DNA of 64,000 bases from JAPOXR01 sp963662395 (GTDB lineage Bacteria; Pseudomonadota; Alphaproteobacteria; Rhodobacterales; Rhodobacteraceae). A program made the position numbers and the translations under genes. Location of the stretch: positions 3,286,001-3,350,000 of the forward strand of contig OY759511.1 in assembly GCA_963662395.1 (NCBI GenBank). The letters are read 5' to 3'. Below, piece by piece: positions 17,116-26,322 of the stretch (position 1 is the stretch's first letter; each line of letters starts with the position of its first letter). Under the pieces are notes generated by a model, which did no database searches, was not told the origin of the DNA, and saw only the letters and a program-made list of their open reading frames with translations.

Positions 17116-17363
17116 TCAGCGTTTGCGCACGGGCCTGACTGCCTTGGCCGTCTTTCCGTGATGCGGGTCATGCCCAACTGCTTCAAGGCCCTCCGGTCAC
17201 GGATCCCGTAGATGCGCTCGGTCGCGCTCAACCGGAGCGAAAACAACCCCGACACGTCGTCCTGCCCGATCTCGGCAAGACGCTGCCTTGCATTTCCGGC
17301 AAGATCCCGGACCTTCACAATATGGCTGTCGTTGCTTCTCTCCCTCCCAGTTGAGCCGCTCAT
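17116..17363 (-). pseudogene. Frameshifted toxin-like remnant
   Basis: The frame from 17363 reads ARQRLAEIGQDDVSGLFSLRLSATERIYGIRD, a pattern seen in small toxin-like proteins that end with a W[WH]DPxH motif. The expected end is present in another frame: GHDPHHGKTAKAVRPVRKR followed by a stop at 17116. A single-base shift near 17190 separates the halves. It lies downstream of, and on the same strand as, the Panacea-type antitoxin remnant, so the two may have formed a toxin-antitoxin pair (inference). Confidence 0.45.
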
Positions 17364-17577
17364 GAGTTCCGATCAGGCCATGGATTCGAAGTCGCGGAGC
17401 TTCGGCAGGATTGTGGCTCACCATGTCTTGGTGGCCACACTGCGTCAGGCCCGCATCCCCTCGAGGTCTGCTATCCCGAAGGCCCGGACGATCGTCTCGC
17501 GATCATGGCAAGTCGGACTGCCGGTTGGGCAGTGCGAGGCTGCTTGCCACTGGCAGAAGAACACCTGCCTGCGACTG

Positions 17578-18020
17578 TCATGCCGGCCTGCGGGCCATGG
17601 CTCCGTAATGCTCGGCGAGGGATTCCTTCGGAATAATCGTGTTGCCGCGCATGCCGCCAGGAATGCCGCGTCTGGCCAATTGCCGGGGCACCTCCAAATG
17701 GGTAGGATTGCTCGGCCATTGCGGGGACTTGTCCCCGTAGAACCCCGGCACCGCGTCCACCATTTCCCGATGAACATCGGTCAGGACATCCGGGCAGCCC
17801 CTGCGAAGGCAGGAGATTCGGAATTTGCGGCGATGCGCTTCGTAGAGTTCATGCACCACCGGCCCGTTGGCCCATGCCTCGATCTCCCCGGAAACAAAAC
17901 GTCATCGTTCCACACGAGCGACCATGCCTGGCAGCAATGGACCGGCTTCTGCAGCTTCCAGGTGGACATATGACCCTGCCGCTTCAGCACAGAGGCGATG
18001 GCATCGAGAACATTGGCCAT
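17578..18020 (-). pseudogene. Panacea domain (DUF4065, SocA/GepA-like) antitoxin remnant, frameshifted
   Basis: From ATG 18020 the protein starts MANVLDAIASVLKRQGHMST and continues WKLQKPVHCCQAWSLVWNDD, the typical beginning of Panacea proteins. The frame then shifts near 17880, and the rest follows in another frame: VVHELYEAHRRKFRIS, VDAVPGFYGDKSPQWPSNPTH and RRGIPGGMRGNTIIPKESLAEHYG, which is the standard C-terminal half. The family acts as a broad antitoxin or proteolytic adaptor module. One indel inactivates it. Confidence 0.75.
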
Positions 18021-18060
18021 CACGCTTCCTCGACCCGTGACAGCCAACCAGGCTCCGGGC

Positions 18061-18618
18061 ATGCGAATACGAGATATTTCTCGGTGTCGAGGAGGCGGTC
18101 GAGATGCCGGTCATCAAGGCATGATTTGCCGGCATCGGGGAATTCGTTGACCGCGCCCAGTCCATCCTGCAGCACCGCAAGGCACGTTCCGGCCGGTCGC
18201 TTGGACTGCATGCCCGCGAAATCTTCATCGAGGAGGGACTGAAGGAAAACGGACAGTTTTCGCATGGAGCAGATTCCGAACCCGGACGAAACCCGACTTC
18301 CCGTTCCCCTCCCAAGGCCATTACCGCGATGCCGACTTCCCTGCCGACCACCTGCGAATGCTGGCCGCAAGAACAACCTGCAAGGACCGCTGGCGGCAGA
18401 TACCGAACGAAGCCGAACGGATTCCGGTCAAGCATCTCCTTACGCTGCAGGAGGGAGTTTCCGCAGATCAGTTTCAGGAGATGAAGAAATCAGGCGTCAG
18501 GCTGGTCGTGCCAGCAGGATCGTGGAAGCACTACCCCCGGGATATCCGCCCCGAACTGACGACACCGGAGAGCTTCATCGCCGATGTCCGGCATCTGATC
18601 TTCGATCGAACAGGATGA
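18061..18618 (+). pseudogene. EcoRII-type restriction endonuclease, C-terminal catalytic half, decayed
   Basis: In one frame: ACEYEIFLGVEEAVEMPVIKA, a TGA stop, then FAGIGEFVDRAQSILQHRKA and RSGRSLGLHAREIFIEEGL, which is the EcoRII catalytic core. A one-base deletion near 18292 shifts to the frame with KPDFPFPSQGHYRDADFPAD, LRMLAARTTCKDRWRQIPNE and KHLLTLQEGVSADQFQEM up to the stop at 18618. The N-terminal DNA-binding domain and a partner cytosine methyltransferase were not found. At least one nonsense codon and one frameshift make it non-functional. Confidence 0.8.
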
Positions 18619-18746
18619 GGCCGGCTCCGACCTCCTCGACTACCTTGTGTTTCACTACAGCTGGTTATGAAGGTATTTCAGGCAAACACTCGCCAATGGC
18701 GATCTGGGTCTGCCACTGACCGATCGGGACGTCGCTGGGGCCCTTC

Positions 18747-19205
18747 GTGCTCTACCTGCACGAGCCGGCCCTGCAGGCGATACGCGGCGTGCTCTCGGGC
18801 AGGTCCCGCCGGCTCAGGGTCCGCGCCCGGGATCAGCTGATCCTGCAGATCCTCGATCGCCACCCGGGCACGACGTTCCGGGTCGTCGCCGGGATTGCCG
18901 GCATCTCGGCCACGCAGGTGATGCGGGTGGTCCGCCGCGAGGCGGTCGATTTCTGGGAGGAGATCCGCCCCTAGGTCCAGTCCCGCGTCGGCCTCGCGGC
19001 CTCGCGCCGGTCGCTCGGCCGCTACGGCCGGAAGTTCCGCAAGCCGGCCGAGCAGGCGGCCGGGCGGGCGAAGCGGAAGCAGGGCAGGGCCCTGGCCGCG
19101 ATCGAGGACCGGCGCCGCCAGGCGCAGGAGCGAGAGAAGGCAGAGCCTGACCCCCAGCTCGACCTGCTCCGGGCCGCGACGGAGGCAAGGCCCGGCGAGG
19201 CCTGA
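18747..19205 (+). pseudogene. Helix-turn-helix protein interrupted by an amber codon
   Basis: From GTG 18747 the frame reads 75 residues including an HTH-like segment (VVAGIAGISATQVMRVVRRE), then TAG at 18972-18974, then continues in the same frame for 77 codons to TGA 19203-19205. The second part is strongly basic and charged (GRYGRKFRKPAEQAAGRAKR and an EDRRRQAQEREKAE stretch), as in a DNA-binding or coiled tail. Composition is continuous across the stop, so one substitution, perhaps CAG to TAG, split a 153-codon gene. Function unknown; suppression of the stop has no support. Confidence 0.5.
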
Positions 19206-19896
19206 ACCGGCGCTGCCGGCGGCCCCGATGTGCCCGGCATCCTGGAAATGCCGGCAAACCGGCCCCGGAACGCCCGCACAGGCCGGATTCGACCACCAGG
19301 GGCGCCTGACCACCATTCCCGCATCACGAATCCGACTGCCCGGCCGGCCGGCCGGATTCCGGCACGATCGCCCTGCATGAACCGACAGCACCGCCAGCGG
19401 TGTCGAATCGGCGAAAATCGGGTGGCCTGCGTGAACCGGAACCGATCGATGCTCCAACAAATATCGATCTATGATGAGCGGCCGGCGCCGCGAGGGGTTG
19501 TTCGTGAGGGCCCGCTTCGCTCGCCCGGCGGGCAGGGTGCCCGCTTGGTCGTCAGTTTCAGCTTCCGAGACATGGGAAGGTCCGGGTATCTGCCGTGAAT
19601 GGGGTTGAGTTGCATGGTCCGGCCTTCGGGATACGCGCCCGGGGGTCGGAGAGGTCCGGGGACGGTTCTGGAGGCTCGCAGGAGCTTCTCTCGTTGGTGA
19701 AGAGGGGTCTGGGCTGTCGGAAGGCTTCCGGTGCCGAGCGGAGCGGCCGGCGTGTTCGCGCCCGAAGCCGCGGGCGTTGCGGCGATCCGGAAGAAGCTCC
19801 GGCTCCCGCAGGCCGCGTTCGCCGAGCGGGACTTCAGGTCCGGCCTTCGCCCTGAAGCCGGTTGAAGCAGCGGGCAGGCGGTGCTACCTTCCCGGC
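19206..19896. other. Non-coding GC-rich stretch
   Basis: About 690 bases. Open frames here look like GC-rich shadow frames with Pro/Arg/Gly-rich translations and no family motif. I see no terminal repeats, RNA gene or attachment site. Confidence 0.4.
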
Positions 19897-20259
19897 ATGG
19901 TAGATGCGGCATTCGATACCCTGGCGGTGACGCGCCAGCTCAAGGCCAGAGGCTTTGACGCCGATCAGGCCGAGGCGATCACCGATGCCGTTCGGACCGG
20001 AGTGACGGGCGGTGTCGCGACGAAAGCAGATCTGGCGGAGCTGAAAGCAGATCTGGCGGATCTGCGGGCTGACAGTGCCGAGGTCCGGACCGAACTGCGC
20101 TGGATGAAGGCGGCAGGCGGCGTGATCGCCGCCGCCCTCGTCTGGCTGGGCGTTCAGGCATACGAGACGAACGCAACGCTTGCCGAACATGGCGCGTCCA
20201 TTGCCGCGATGCAAAGGGACATGGCTGAGATCAAGGCCCTGCTGGCTGCGGGCAACTAG
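19897..20259 (+). CDS. Small membrane-anchored coiled-coil protein (DUF1640/CCDC90-like)
   Basis: 120 residues from ATG 19897. The N-terminal TLAVTRQLKARGFDADQAEA and AVRTGVTGGVATKADLAELK are typical of DUF1640 proteins. Heptad-like repeats of ADLAELKADLADLRAD form a short coiled coil, followed by a transmembrane segment (AAGGVIAAALVWLGVQAY) and a short helical tail ending LLAAGN. Such small genes are common around toxin-antitoxin and mobile regions in alphaproteobacteria; the role is unknown. Confidence 0.7.
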   Translation: MVDAAFDTLAVTRQLKARGFDADQAEAITDAVRTGVTGGVATKADLAELKADLADLRADSAEVRTELRWMKAAGGVIAAALVWLGVQAYETNATLAEHGASIAAMQRDMAEIKALLAAGN

Positions 20260-20421
20260 CGCGTCGAGATCGGCCGCACGACCTTCTACCGGTATTTCCC
20301 GCCGGACCGCATCAGGCAGCGCAGGAACGAATGGAGCGTATCCGTGTCGGGCAACTGGCGGATCACGTTCGAGGAACGCAACGGCGCAATCGAGCGCCTG
20401 AACCCGGAGGGCGACCACTGA
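20260..20421 (+). pseudogene. HigB-type toxin C-terminal fragment joined to a resolvase-like fragment
   Basis: The last 33 codons read RRNEWSVSVSGNWRITFEER and end in EGDH, the C-terminus of HigB mRNA interferases. The N-terminal two thirds are missing. Directly upstream the same frame reads GRTTFYRYFPPDRIRQ, which resembles the C-terminal helix-turn-helix of serine recombinases, so the toxin was probably cut by a recombination event. The stop overlaps the HigA start (TGATG). Confidence 0.6.
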
Positions 20422-20771
20422 TGACCGACGGCGGTATCAAGATGGGGATGACTCCCCCGCACCCCGGCGCCTTCATCCCGATCGAGGCCCTCGAGGAGTT
20501 GGGGTCGAGCGTTTCGGCGGCGGCCCGGATTCCCGGCGTGCGCCGTGCGACGCTTTCGGACCTGCTGAACGGCAACGCCTCCCTGTCGCCCGAAATGGCG
20601 ATGCGGGTCGAGAAGGCATTCGGCCTCGGCATGGACCTTCTGCTCAGGATGCAGGCATGGCACGACGCGACGCAGATGCGCGCGCGGGCCGACGAGATCG
20701 ACGTTCGGCGCCATCATCCGCTGGCGGAATCGGTGCCTGTGTCGGGTCAGGGCCCTCACGGCGCACGCTAA
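20421..20771 (+). CDS. higA: HigA-type antitoxin (XRE family), orphaned
   Basis: 116 residues. Typical HigA pattern: PPHPGAFIPIEALEELG, then an XRE helix-turn-helix with VRRATLSDLLNGNASLSPEMAMRVEKAFG, then LLLRMQAWHDATQMRARADEI. HigA binds and silences HigB and represses the operon. Here the toxin gene before it is reduced to its last third, so the antitoxin stands alone and may persist as an anti-toxin or regulator. Confidence 0.85.
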   Translation: MTDGGIKMGMTPPHPGAFIPIEALEELGSSVSAAARIPGVRRATLSDLLNGNASLSPEMAMRVEKAFGLGMDLLLRMQAWHDATQMRARADEIDVRRHHPLAESVPVSGQGPHGAR

Positions 20772-21131
20772 GCCCCTGAAACCGTCATTCCGGGTCACCT
20801 GTATTAGCCGGTGAGGAGGATGTGCTCCCATCCGAGGGGTGAGATGTACCTGAGCAGACACTCCGGCATCTCGTGCCCTGCACGTTTGCGCCTCTGGACC
20901 GCGCGTCCGAACTGGTCGGTATTCCGGTAAAGGTCATGACCACCGCAATCGCCCTCGCGGCCTGCTGTTCGCCGCCGTGGCCGAAGCGGCGCTGAGCGCT
21001 GAAGGATGGCGAGGATGGGAGTGCGAGGCGTCAGCCGCGGATTCCGCTTCGCCTGCTGACGTTGTAAAGTCGGTCATGGAAGTAATTCCGGAATACCCCA
21101 TTCTCGGGAAAGCTGCCGGGGTCCTTCCAAT

Positions 21132-22463
21132 GGGAATTATATACGAGAATCCCATTTGCCCGATCACGCGTCGGAATCCTCCACGACATTCATGGGCCGG
21201 AGCGCGGCCCGCGCCATCTCCCCCGGCGCAGGTGTTGAGCCATCCTGCTTGCGGATCCGGACTCGTTCATTCAGTTCATTCGCTCTCGGCTGGCAGCCGT
21301 GCGGCTTCACCCGGACACTCGGGCGCCCCTCGGGATCGGTCATCAAGGGCCTCCTTCGCTTCTTCACCTGGTTTTCGTGGTTCGGGCTTCTTCCTGTCGG
21401 ACTTCTTCCGGCCGTCCAGGCGTTCGAGCGCCGCTCTCTCCGCGTGTGTTTTCCTGCCCATGTTGATGAATTTGCCGGTCACGGCCTCGCTCCGCTCGCC
21501 AGGCCGTTGCCGGCCTTCAGGCCCCTGTGGCGCAGCCGCTTGCCGACCATGCCGGAAACGACGCCGGCCATCATGTCCGGCGTGTCACTGTCCCGCTCAT
21601 CGTGCCGTCCGGCCAATTCCCGAGCGCAGCGGTTCAGGTGCTTCTTCGAGAACTTGTGGAATGTTCCCTTGCGGCTCCGCTCCGGCGTTGCCCGGAATGA
21701 TTCGATCCCGTTGGTGTGAGCCATGTCCCGGACATGCTCGCCGGCGCTGTGGTTCACGCTCTCATGACTCCGATCCATGCCGACGTATCCGCCGCCATCA
21801 TCGGTGCAGACCCGTGCCTCCGGCTCCGTCCGACCTTCCGCGAAGCCCTGCAGAGTCTTCGCCCTGGTGTCCGGCACCACCTTCGCGGCAACCTTGCCGG
21901 TTTCACGATCCTTCACGCCTGCAACGACAGCCTTTCCGACGCCACCGCGCCCGGCATCCGGTTTCCTGCCCTCGTGCCTGTTCTTCTCCAGGCCGCCGAT
22001 GCAACAGGTGCCAGGCCGACTTCCGCGTGATCTCGAGATCGCGATGCAGCTTCATGCCGGAGACACCCTCGAGGTTCGTGGTCAGGAGATGGATGGCGAT
22101 GGCCCGATCCCGGCAGCCCAACTTCGTTCCCTGCATGACGTTGCCTGTCTTCATGCCGAATTGCGGGCGGTTCGGGCAATCCCGGCAACGGTGCGTCATC
22201 GACCTGTGCCTGATGCCGCACCGGACGTTGGCTGACCCGCAATGCGGGCAATGGGGGCCGCCCGGCCGGATTTCCGATTCCAGCCACTCGCGAGCGGCTT
22301 CCTCTGCAGGAACATGTTCATCAACCGCTTGAGGCTGATGCCTTCCCTGCGGTGCTTGCCGGGTGCCTGCCGTGCCATGCGAATCTCCCTGCGGTTGGGA
22401 TTCTACTGCAAGTCTCTCAGGGGTTGCGTCAGGGGAAAATCGGGATTCTCGTATATAATTCCC
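21132..22463 (-). mobile_element. IS1595-family insertion sequence (copy 1), decayed transposase
   Basis: 1332 bp. Ends are inverted repeats starting GGGAATTATATACGAGAATC on both sides. The 8-bp sequence CTTCCAAT is repeated exactly at 21124-21131 and 22464-22471, the target-site length known for IS1595 elements. Taking out the element and one copy of the repeat restores a DUF3800 reading frame, confirming the boundaries. The first 12 bases of the ends match those of the larger element at 37591-40063, so the two are related. Confidence 0.92.
21479..22378 (-). pseudogene. IS1595-family transposase, multiply frameshifted
   Basis: Pieces in different frames: RREGISLKRLMNMFLQ at the start, the zinc-ribbon GPHCPHCGSANVRC, NLEGVSGMKLHRDLEITRKS, then SHESVNHSAGEHVRDMAHTN and GMVGKRLRHRGLKAGN. 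These match the intact transposase at 38883-39992. The VDET segment carrying the first catalytic Asp is missing between the second and third pieces, so the copy could move only if helped in trans. Confidence 0.85.
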
Positions 22464-23248
22464 CTTCCAATATGCGCCGAGGTGGCCGATTAGGCCGGCA
22501 ATCCAGTCGGCAGCCTGCAAGGTTTGGTATCGATGGCTTTCGAACTGGAACGGGGGTTCAACAAGGTGCCGCTGCGGATCCGGTCCGCCAAACATGCTGC
22601 GTGACGCTTCGGTAATCAGCGCTTCGCGTTGGTCGTGCTCGTCGAGCGCCAACACGAAATTGGTCGCTGGAGGGCAGTCCTCGGCGCAGAAGTCATTCAG
22701 CCGCTTGATGACTTCTCTGAGCCCTCTCCGATAGAGCAGGTTCGGATTGTGGTCGGCGACAAGCGCAGTTTTCTTGGTCCCGACATAGAACACGAACCCG
22801 TCGAGTGCAGCGATCTTGCTGAACAGGCGGTTCGTGAACTTGCGGAGTTCGGGATAGGTCGAGACGTTCCTGGCGGTGTAAAGGCTCGAACCCTTTTTCT
22901 CCCACAAGGCGAGGCGCTTCCTGGACTGTCTGATTTCGTATTCCAGCAACTGGCACTTTCGCTGGAAGAACCAAGTGGCAAATTTCTGACCTCGTCGAGG
23001 GGCAGGACGAAACCGGCGAGGCCGAATACCGGGCTGTCGTTGTGCCTGGGATGCATTCGGGCGATGTAAGGGCCGATATGCCTGAACTCGTCGAGATATG
23101 CGATATAGGTCACCTGTTATCCTCCGCTCCAGATGCACGAAAGCCCGCGCCGGAGCGCGGGCCTCGGAATGAAGGCAAGCGAAGCTTGCGTTTCGCAGGG
23201 ACAACTGGCAAGCGGCAAACAAGTTGTCAACCCCGTGCTCCTCGAGCC

Positions 23249-23378
23249 AGTAATTCCAATTATTCCATCATGTCCTGACTTTCAGTAGATCCAGCCTGTG
23301 TACGGGGGCTGTTGCATGGCCGGCACCCGAAACGAAACCGAAACCCCCGAAAGTCAGGACATGAACAATTGGAATTAC
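23249..23378. repeat. Long imperfect inverted repeat upstream of a resolvase fragment
   Basis: Left arm 23249-23283 (AGTAATTCCAATT, then CATGTCCTGACTTTC) and right arm 23348-23378 (GAAAGTCAGGACATG, then AATTGGAATTACT). They pair almost fully apart from a 4-base difference. The 64-base centre carries GGGGGCTGTTGCATGG. It could be the cross-over (res) region for the serine recombinase starting at 23461, or the joined ends of a lost element. Confidence 0.6.
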
Positions 23379-23460
23379 TGATTCCTGTTCACAAACCCCG
23401 TTCCGTATCCGGTGTCCGGATATAACGGCCCCGCAGGCCTTTTCCGAACAGGTGAAAACA

Positions 23461-23618
23461 TGCTGGCAGGATACGCCCGGGTCTCGACCCTCGACCAGAA
23501 CCCGGAGTTGCAGCTCGATGCGCTCAGGGATGCCGGATGCGAGCGGATCTTCGAGGACCACGCCTCCGGCGCGAGCTCGGGCCCTGTCCGGACTTGCTCT
23601 CTCCCCGCCAGCAGGTGA
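23461..23618 (+). pseudogene. Serine recombinase (resolvase/invertase) N-terminal fragment
   Basis: Starts MLAGYARVSTLDQNPELQLD with the catalytic Ser in RVST, then DAGCERIFEDHASGA. After about 40 residues similarity ends and the frame closes at 23618. The rest of the catalytic domain and the DNA-binding helix-turn-helix are missing. An inverted repeat just upstream may be its binding site. Confidence 0.75.
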
Positions 23619-23684
23619 CAGCCCATGAATTTCGGGATGCAGTTTTCCTGAGTCCCAAACTTCAGTCGAGCCTTGGTTCGCGCA

Positions 23685-25511
23685 TCAGTGGTTGTCTCTG
23701 GGGTGGCTTCTGCGCGCGACATCTCGGAAACCTGTTGCGCCTTTCAAGACCATTCCATCGGCAAATTGCTGCACGCGCTCGCGAAACAGTTCCTGCCAGG
23801 GGGTCTGGCTCTCGGGAATCGGGAATCCGCCGGATTCCGTGAGTTGCCTTCGCCGGCTCTCGAGTTCGGAATCGTCGACAAGCATGTCAGCGGTGCATTT
23901 TCCCAAATCGATCCTGACCCTGTCGCCATCGCGCAGTAGCGCCAGGCCGCCGTTTTCCGCGGCCTCTGGCGAAGCGTTCAGGATTGAAGGCGAGCCCGAT
24001 GTTCCGGACTGCCTGCCGTCACCAACGCAGGGAAGGTCCTGTATCCCTTTCTTCAACAGATAGGCCGGTGCCCGCATGTTCACGACTTCGGCGCCGCCTG
24101 GATAGCCTTTCGGACCTGCTCCGCGCATGAACAGGACGCAGTTCTCGTCAATGTCTTCCGACGGATCGTCAATTCTCGCATGAAAGTCCTCAGGGCCGTC
24201 AAATACAACCGCACGGCCTTCGAATGCGTTCGGATCTTGAGGATTTGACAGGTATCTTGTCCGGAAGCCATCGCTGATGACGCTTGTCTTCATGATGGCG
24301 CTGTCGAAAAGATTTCCTTTCAGGTTGATAAATCCCGCTGACTCCAGAATTGGGTCCGATGCCGACCAGATCACCTCGGGTTGCTGTGTCCTGCGGCCCG
24401 AACAGTTTTCACCGATGCTGTGTCCGTTTGCCGTCAGCGCGTCCGGGTGCGGCAGAAGACTGGCGTCGAGAAGCTCGGAAACCACGGCGGGCACGCCGCC
24501 GGCGCGGTGGTAGTCCTCACCGAGATATTCGCCGGCTGGCTGCAGGTTGACGAGCAATGGCACTCCATGTCCCAGCTGATGCCAGTCGTCATTGTCAAGA
24601 GCGATGCCGAGATGGCGCGCGATCGCGTTAAGATGGATCGGAGCGTTGGTAGAGCCACCGATGGCGGAATTGACGACAATGGCATTCTCGAATGCCTGCC
24701 GGGTCAGGATATCTGCCGGGCGCATGTCCTCCCAGACCATTTCCACAATTCGCTGTCCGGTCTGATAGCTCATCTGACCGCGCTGCCGGTACGGCGCCGG
24801 GATTGATGCTGAGCCGGGCAGCTGCATGCCGAGAGCCTCCGCCAGCGAATTCATCGTCGTTGCCGTCCCCATCGTGTTGCAATAGCCGACGGATGTGGCA
24901 GTTTCGGCGACCATGTCCGCGAATCCCGCGTCGTCAATGTGTCCCGCGGCCCGAAGCTCCCGCGCCTTCCAGGCAATTGTTCCCGAACCCGCCAATTCTC
25001 CGTTAAACCACCCGTTGAGCATCGGTCCGACGGAAAGCGCGATGGCGGGGATATTCACGGTTGCGGCTGCCATCAGCAGCGCAGGTGTGGTCTTGTCGCA
25101 GCCGATATTCAGGACGACGCCATCGATTGGGTAGCCAAAAAGGGTCTCCACAAGCGAAAGATAGGCAAGGTTGCGGTCGAGCATGGCGGTCGGCCGCTTG
25201 CCGGTTTCCTGAATTGGATGCACCGGGATTTCGAAGACGGTGCCGCCGGCCGCCGTGACGCCGTCACGGACCCGCTTGGTCAGCTCGAGGTGATGGCGAT
25301 TGCAGGGCGACAGATCACTGCCTGTCTGAGCGACGCCGATGATCGGCTTGCCTGACTGCAGCTCTTCCTTTGTCAGCCCGTAGTTCAGGTAGCGCTCCAG
25401 ATAGATGGCGGTCATTTCCGGATCGGCAGGGTTCATAAACCATTTTCGTGAACGCAGATCATGTTTGTCCATTCTGGCTTGGGATTTCAGCCCGGAATCT
25501 TGTTTCGACAT
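23685..25511 (-). CDS. IlvD/Edd family dehydratase (sugar-acid dehydratase-like)
   Basis: 608 residues from ATG 25511; the frame runs to 25709, but the extra 66 codons lack family similarity. Three cysteines in the positions of the [2Fe-2S] ligands of sugar-acid dehydratases are C70 (LSPCNRHH), C138 (NIGCDK) and C211 (GYCNTMG). K140 would be the carbamylated Mg-binding lysine. GGSTNAPIHLNAIA, GENCSGR and GPKGYPGGAEV are further family blocks. The reaction is removal of water from an aldonate (such as arabinonate, xylonate or gluconate) or from a dihydroxy acid to give a 2-keto acid. It is the only intact metabolic gene in a decayed region. Confidence 0.88.
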   Translation of the reverse strand: MSKQDSGLKSQARMDKHDLRSRKWFMNPADPEMTAIYLERYLNYGLTKEELQSGKPIIGVAQTGSDLSPCNRHHLELTKRVRDGVTAAGGTVFEIPVHPIQETGKRPTAMLDRNLAYLSLVETLFGYPIDGVVLNIGCDKTTPALLMAAATVNIPAIALSVGPMLNGWFNGELAGSGTIAWKARELRAAGHIDDAGFADMVAETATSVGYCNTMGTATTMNSLAEALGMQLPGSASIPAPYRQRGQMSYQTGQRIVEMVWEDMRPADILTRQAFENAIVVNSAIGGSTNAPIHLNAIARHLGIALDNDDWHQLGHGVPLLVNLQPAGEYLGEDYHRAGGVPAVVSELLDASLLPHPDALTANGHSIGENCSGRRTQQPEVIWSASDPILESAGFINLKGNLFDSAIMKTSVISDGFRTRYLSNPQDPNAFEGRAVVFDGPEDFHARIDDPSEDIDENCVLFMRGAGPKGYPGGAEVVNMRAPAYLLKKGIQDLPCVGDGRQSGTSGSPSILNASPEAAENGGLALLRDGDRVRIDLGKCTADMLVDDSELESRRRQLTESGGFPIPESQTPWQELFRERVQQFADGMVLKGATGFRDVARRSHPRDNH

Positions 25512-25984
25512 CTTCAACCGTTCCTGTTCGCTCCACAGTGCTTCCATAGAAAAGCAAGAACCCTCAAAACACAATCGCGGCAATCTTTGCAAACGCAGTG
25601 ATTCCACGCCGGTCAGCGTCAGCCAAGCCCTTCTGCGGCGGTGCGAAGACACGGATCCGCTGCCTGTCACCCGCAGCTGCACGGAGGCGCGCCGCCATGA
25701 CGTTGCCATGCTGATGGGACGTCATTTCCGGATTGGACCCGCACATTCCAGTTCAGGACAGGAGGTATGACGAATGAGGAAGGGAATCGCATGGAATGCG
25801 GCGCCGGGACACGCTTCGGCGATGTCCCATGGAGCCACCTCCGCTCGGACGATTGTTCTCGGCATGAAGGGCCCGGAAGCCGGCACCCCGTTTTGGGCGG
25901 CAGTCGAACGCGGCACCACGGATAAGGCTGCCGAGCCTGGACTTGACGGCGAAGGGCTGGCCGGCCGCTTTGAGAGCTGCCGAC

Positions 25985-26322
25985 ATGAGATCGAATTTCG
26001 CCGGCCGTATTCGTGAACTGGAAGTCATCGCTGACGGGATTCGCCGAAACGTTCTCGAGATTTGCCGCCAGCGTGGCGGCTTCGCAGCGCAGGGGGTTGC
26101 GCTCGCGGACATCGCCGCCTGCCTTCATTTCGATGAACTGCGCCCGGACGAAAAAGGCTGGTTTCACAACCGGATTGTTCTGTCCAGCGGGCACGACGCA
26201 GTCATGACCTACGGTGCGCCGGCCGAGCACGGCTCGTACACAATGGATGAGCTGAAGATCAATAGCGCCGACGGAACGAGGATTGACCAAGGCCCGGTTG
26301 AAGGACAGCCGGGGATTGAAAT
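25985..26322 (+). pseudogene. Transketolase N-terminal subunit fragment, cut by the TnpB element
   Basis: From ATG 25985: FAGRIRELEVIADGIRRNVL, then GVALADIAACLHFDELRPD, NRIVLSSGHDAVMTYGAPAE and PVEGQPGIEM. This follows the transketolase N-terminal pattern (IR.....GG..IADIL..L.....RD.F.LSKGHA...Y) but with the GSGHPGGSLS motif degenerated. It ends exactly where the inverted repeat of the TnpB unit begins. The remainder of the gene is not on the other side. Confidence 0.55.

Larger units (their letters stand above)
21031..23113 (-). pseudogene. DUF3800 family protein interrupted by IS1595 copy 1 and a frameshift
   Basis: The N-terminal part starts MTYIAYLDEFRHIGPYIAR at 23113. A one-base deletion near 22983 shifts into the frame carrying FATWFFQRKCQLLEYEIR, FVFYVGTKK, FVLALDEHDQRE, SHRYQTLQAADWIAGLIG and GAYW at the insertion point. 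The remaining codons lie beyond the element at 21031-21131 and give KDPGSFPENGVFRNYFHDRL and VSRRSGIRG followed by a stop. DUF3800 proteins have an RNase H-like fold with Asp residues and often accompany mobile or defence loci. It is dead here. Confidence 0.85.

Noticed and set aside
20977..22332. Plus-strand open frame of 451 codons across IS1595 copy 1
   Set aside because: It is antisense to the decayed transposase and contains the inverted repeat itself; Ser/Arg/Pro-rich shadow frame.
21903..23222. A 439-residue open frame seeming to fuse a DUF3800 protein to a zinc-ribbon transposase
   Set aside because: It crosses the right end of the IS1595 element; the junction is created by insertion, and both parts continue elsewhere when the element is removed.
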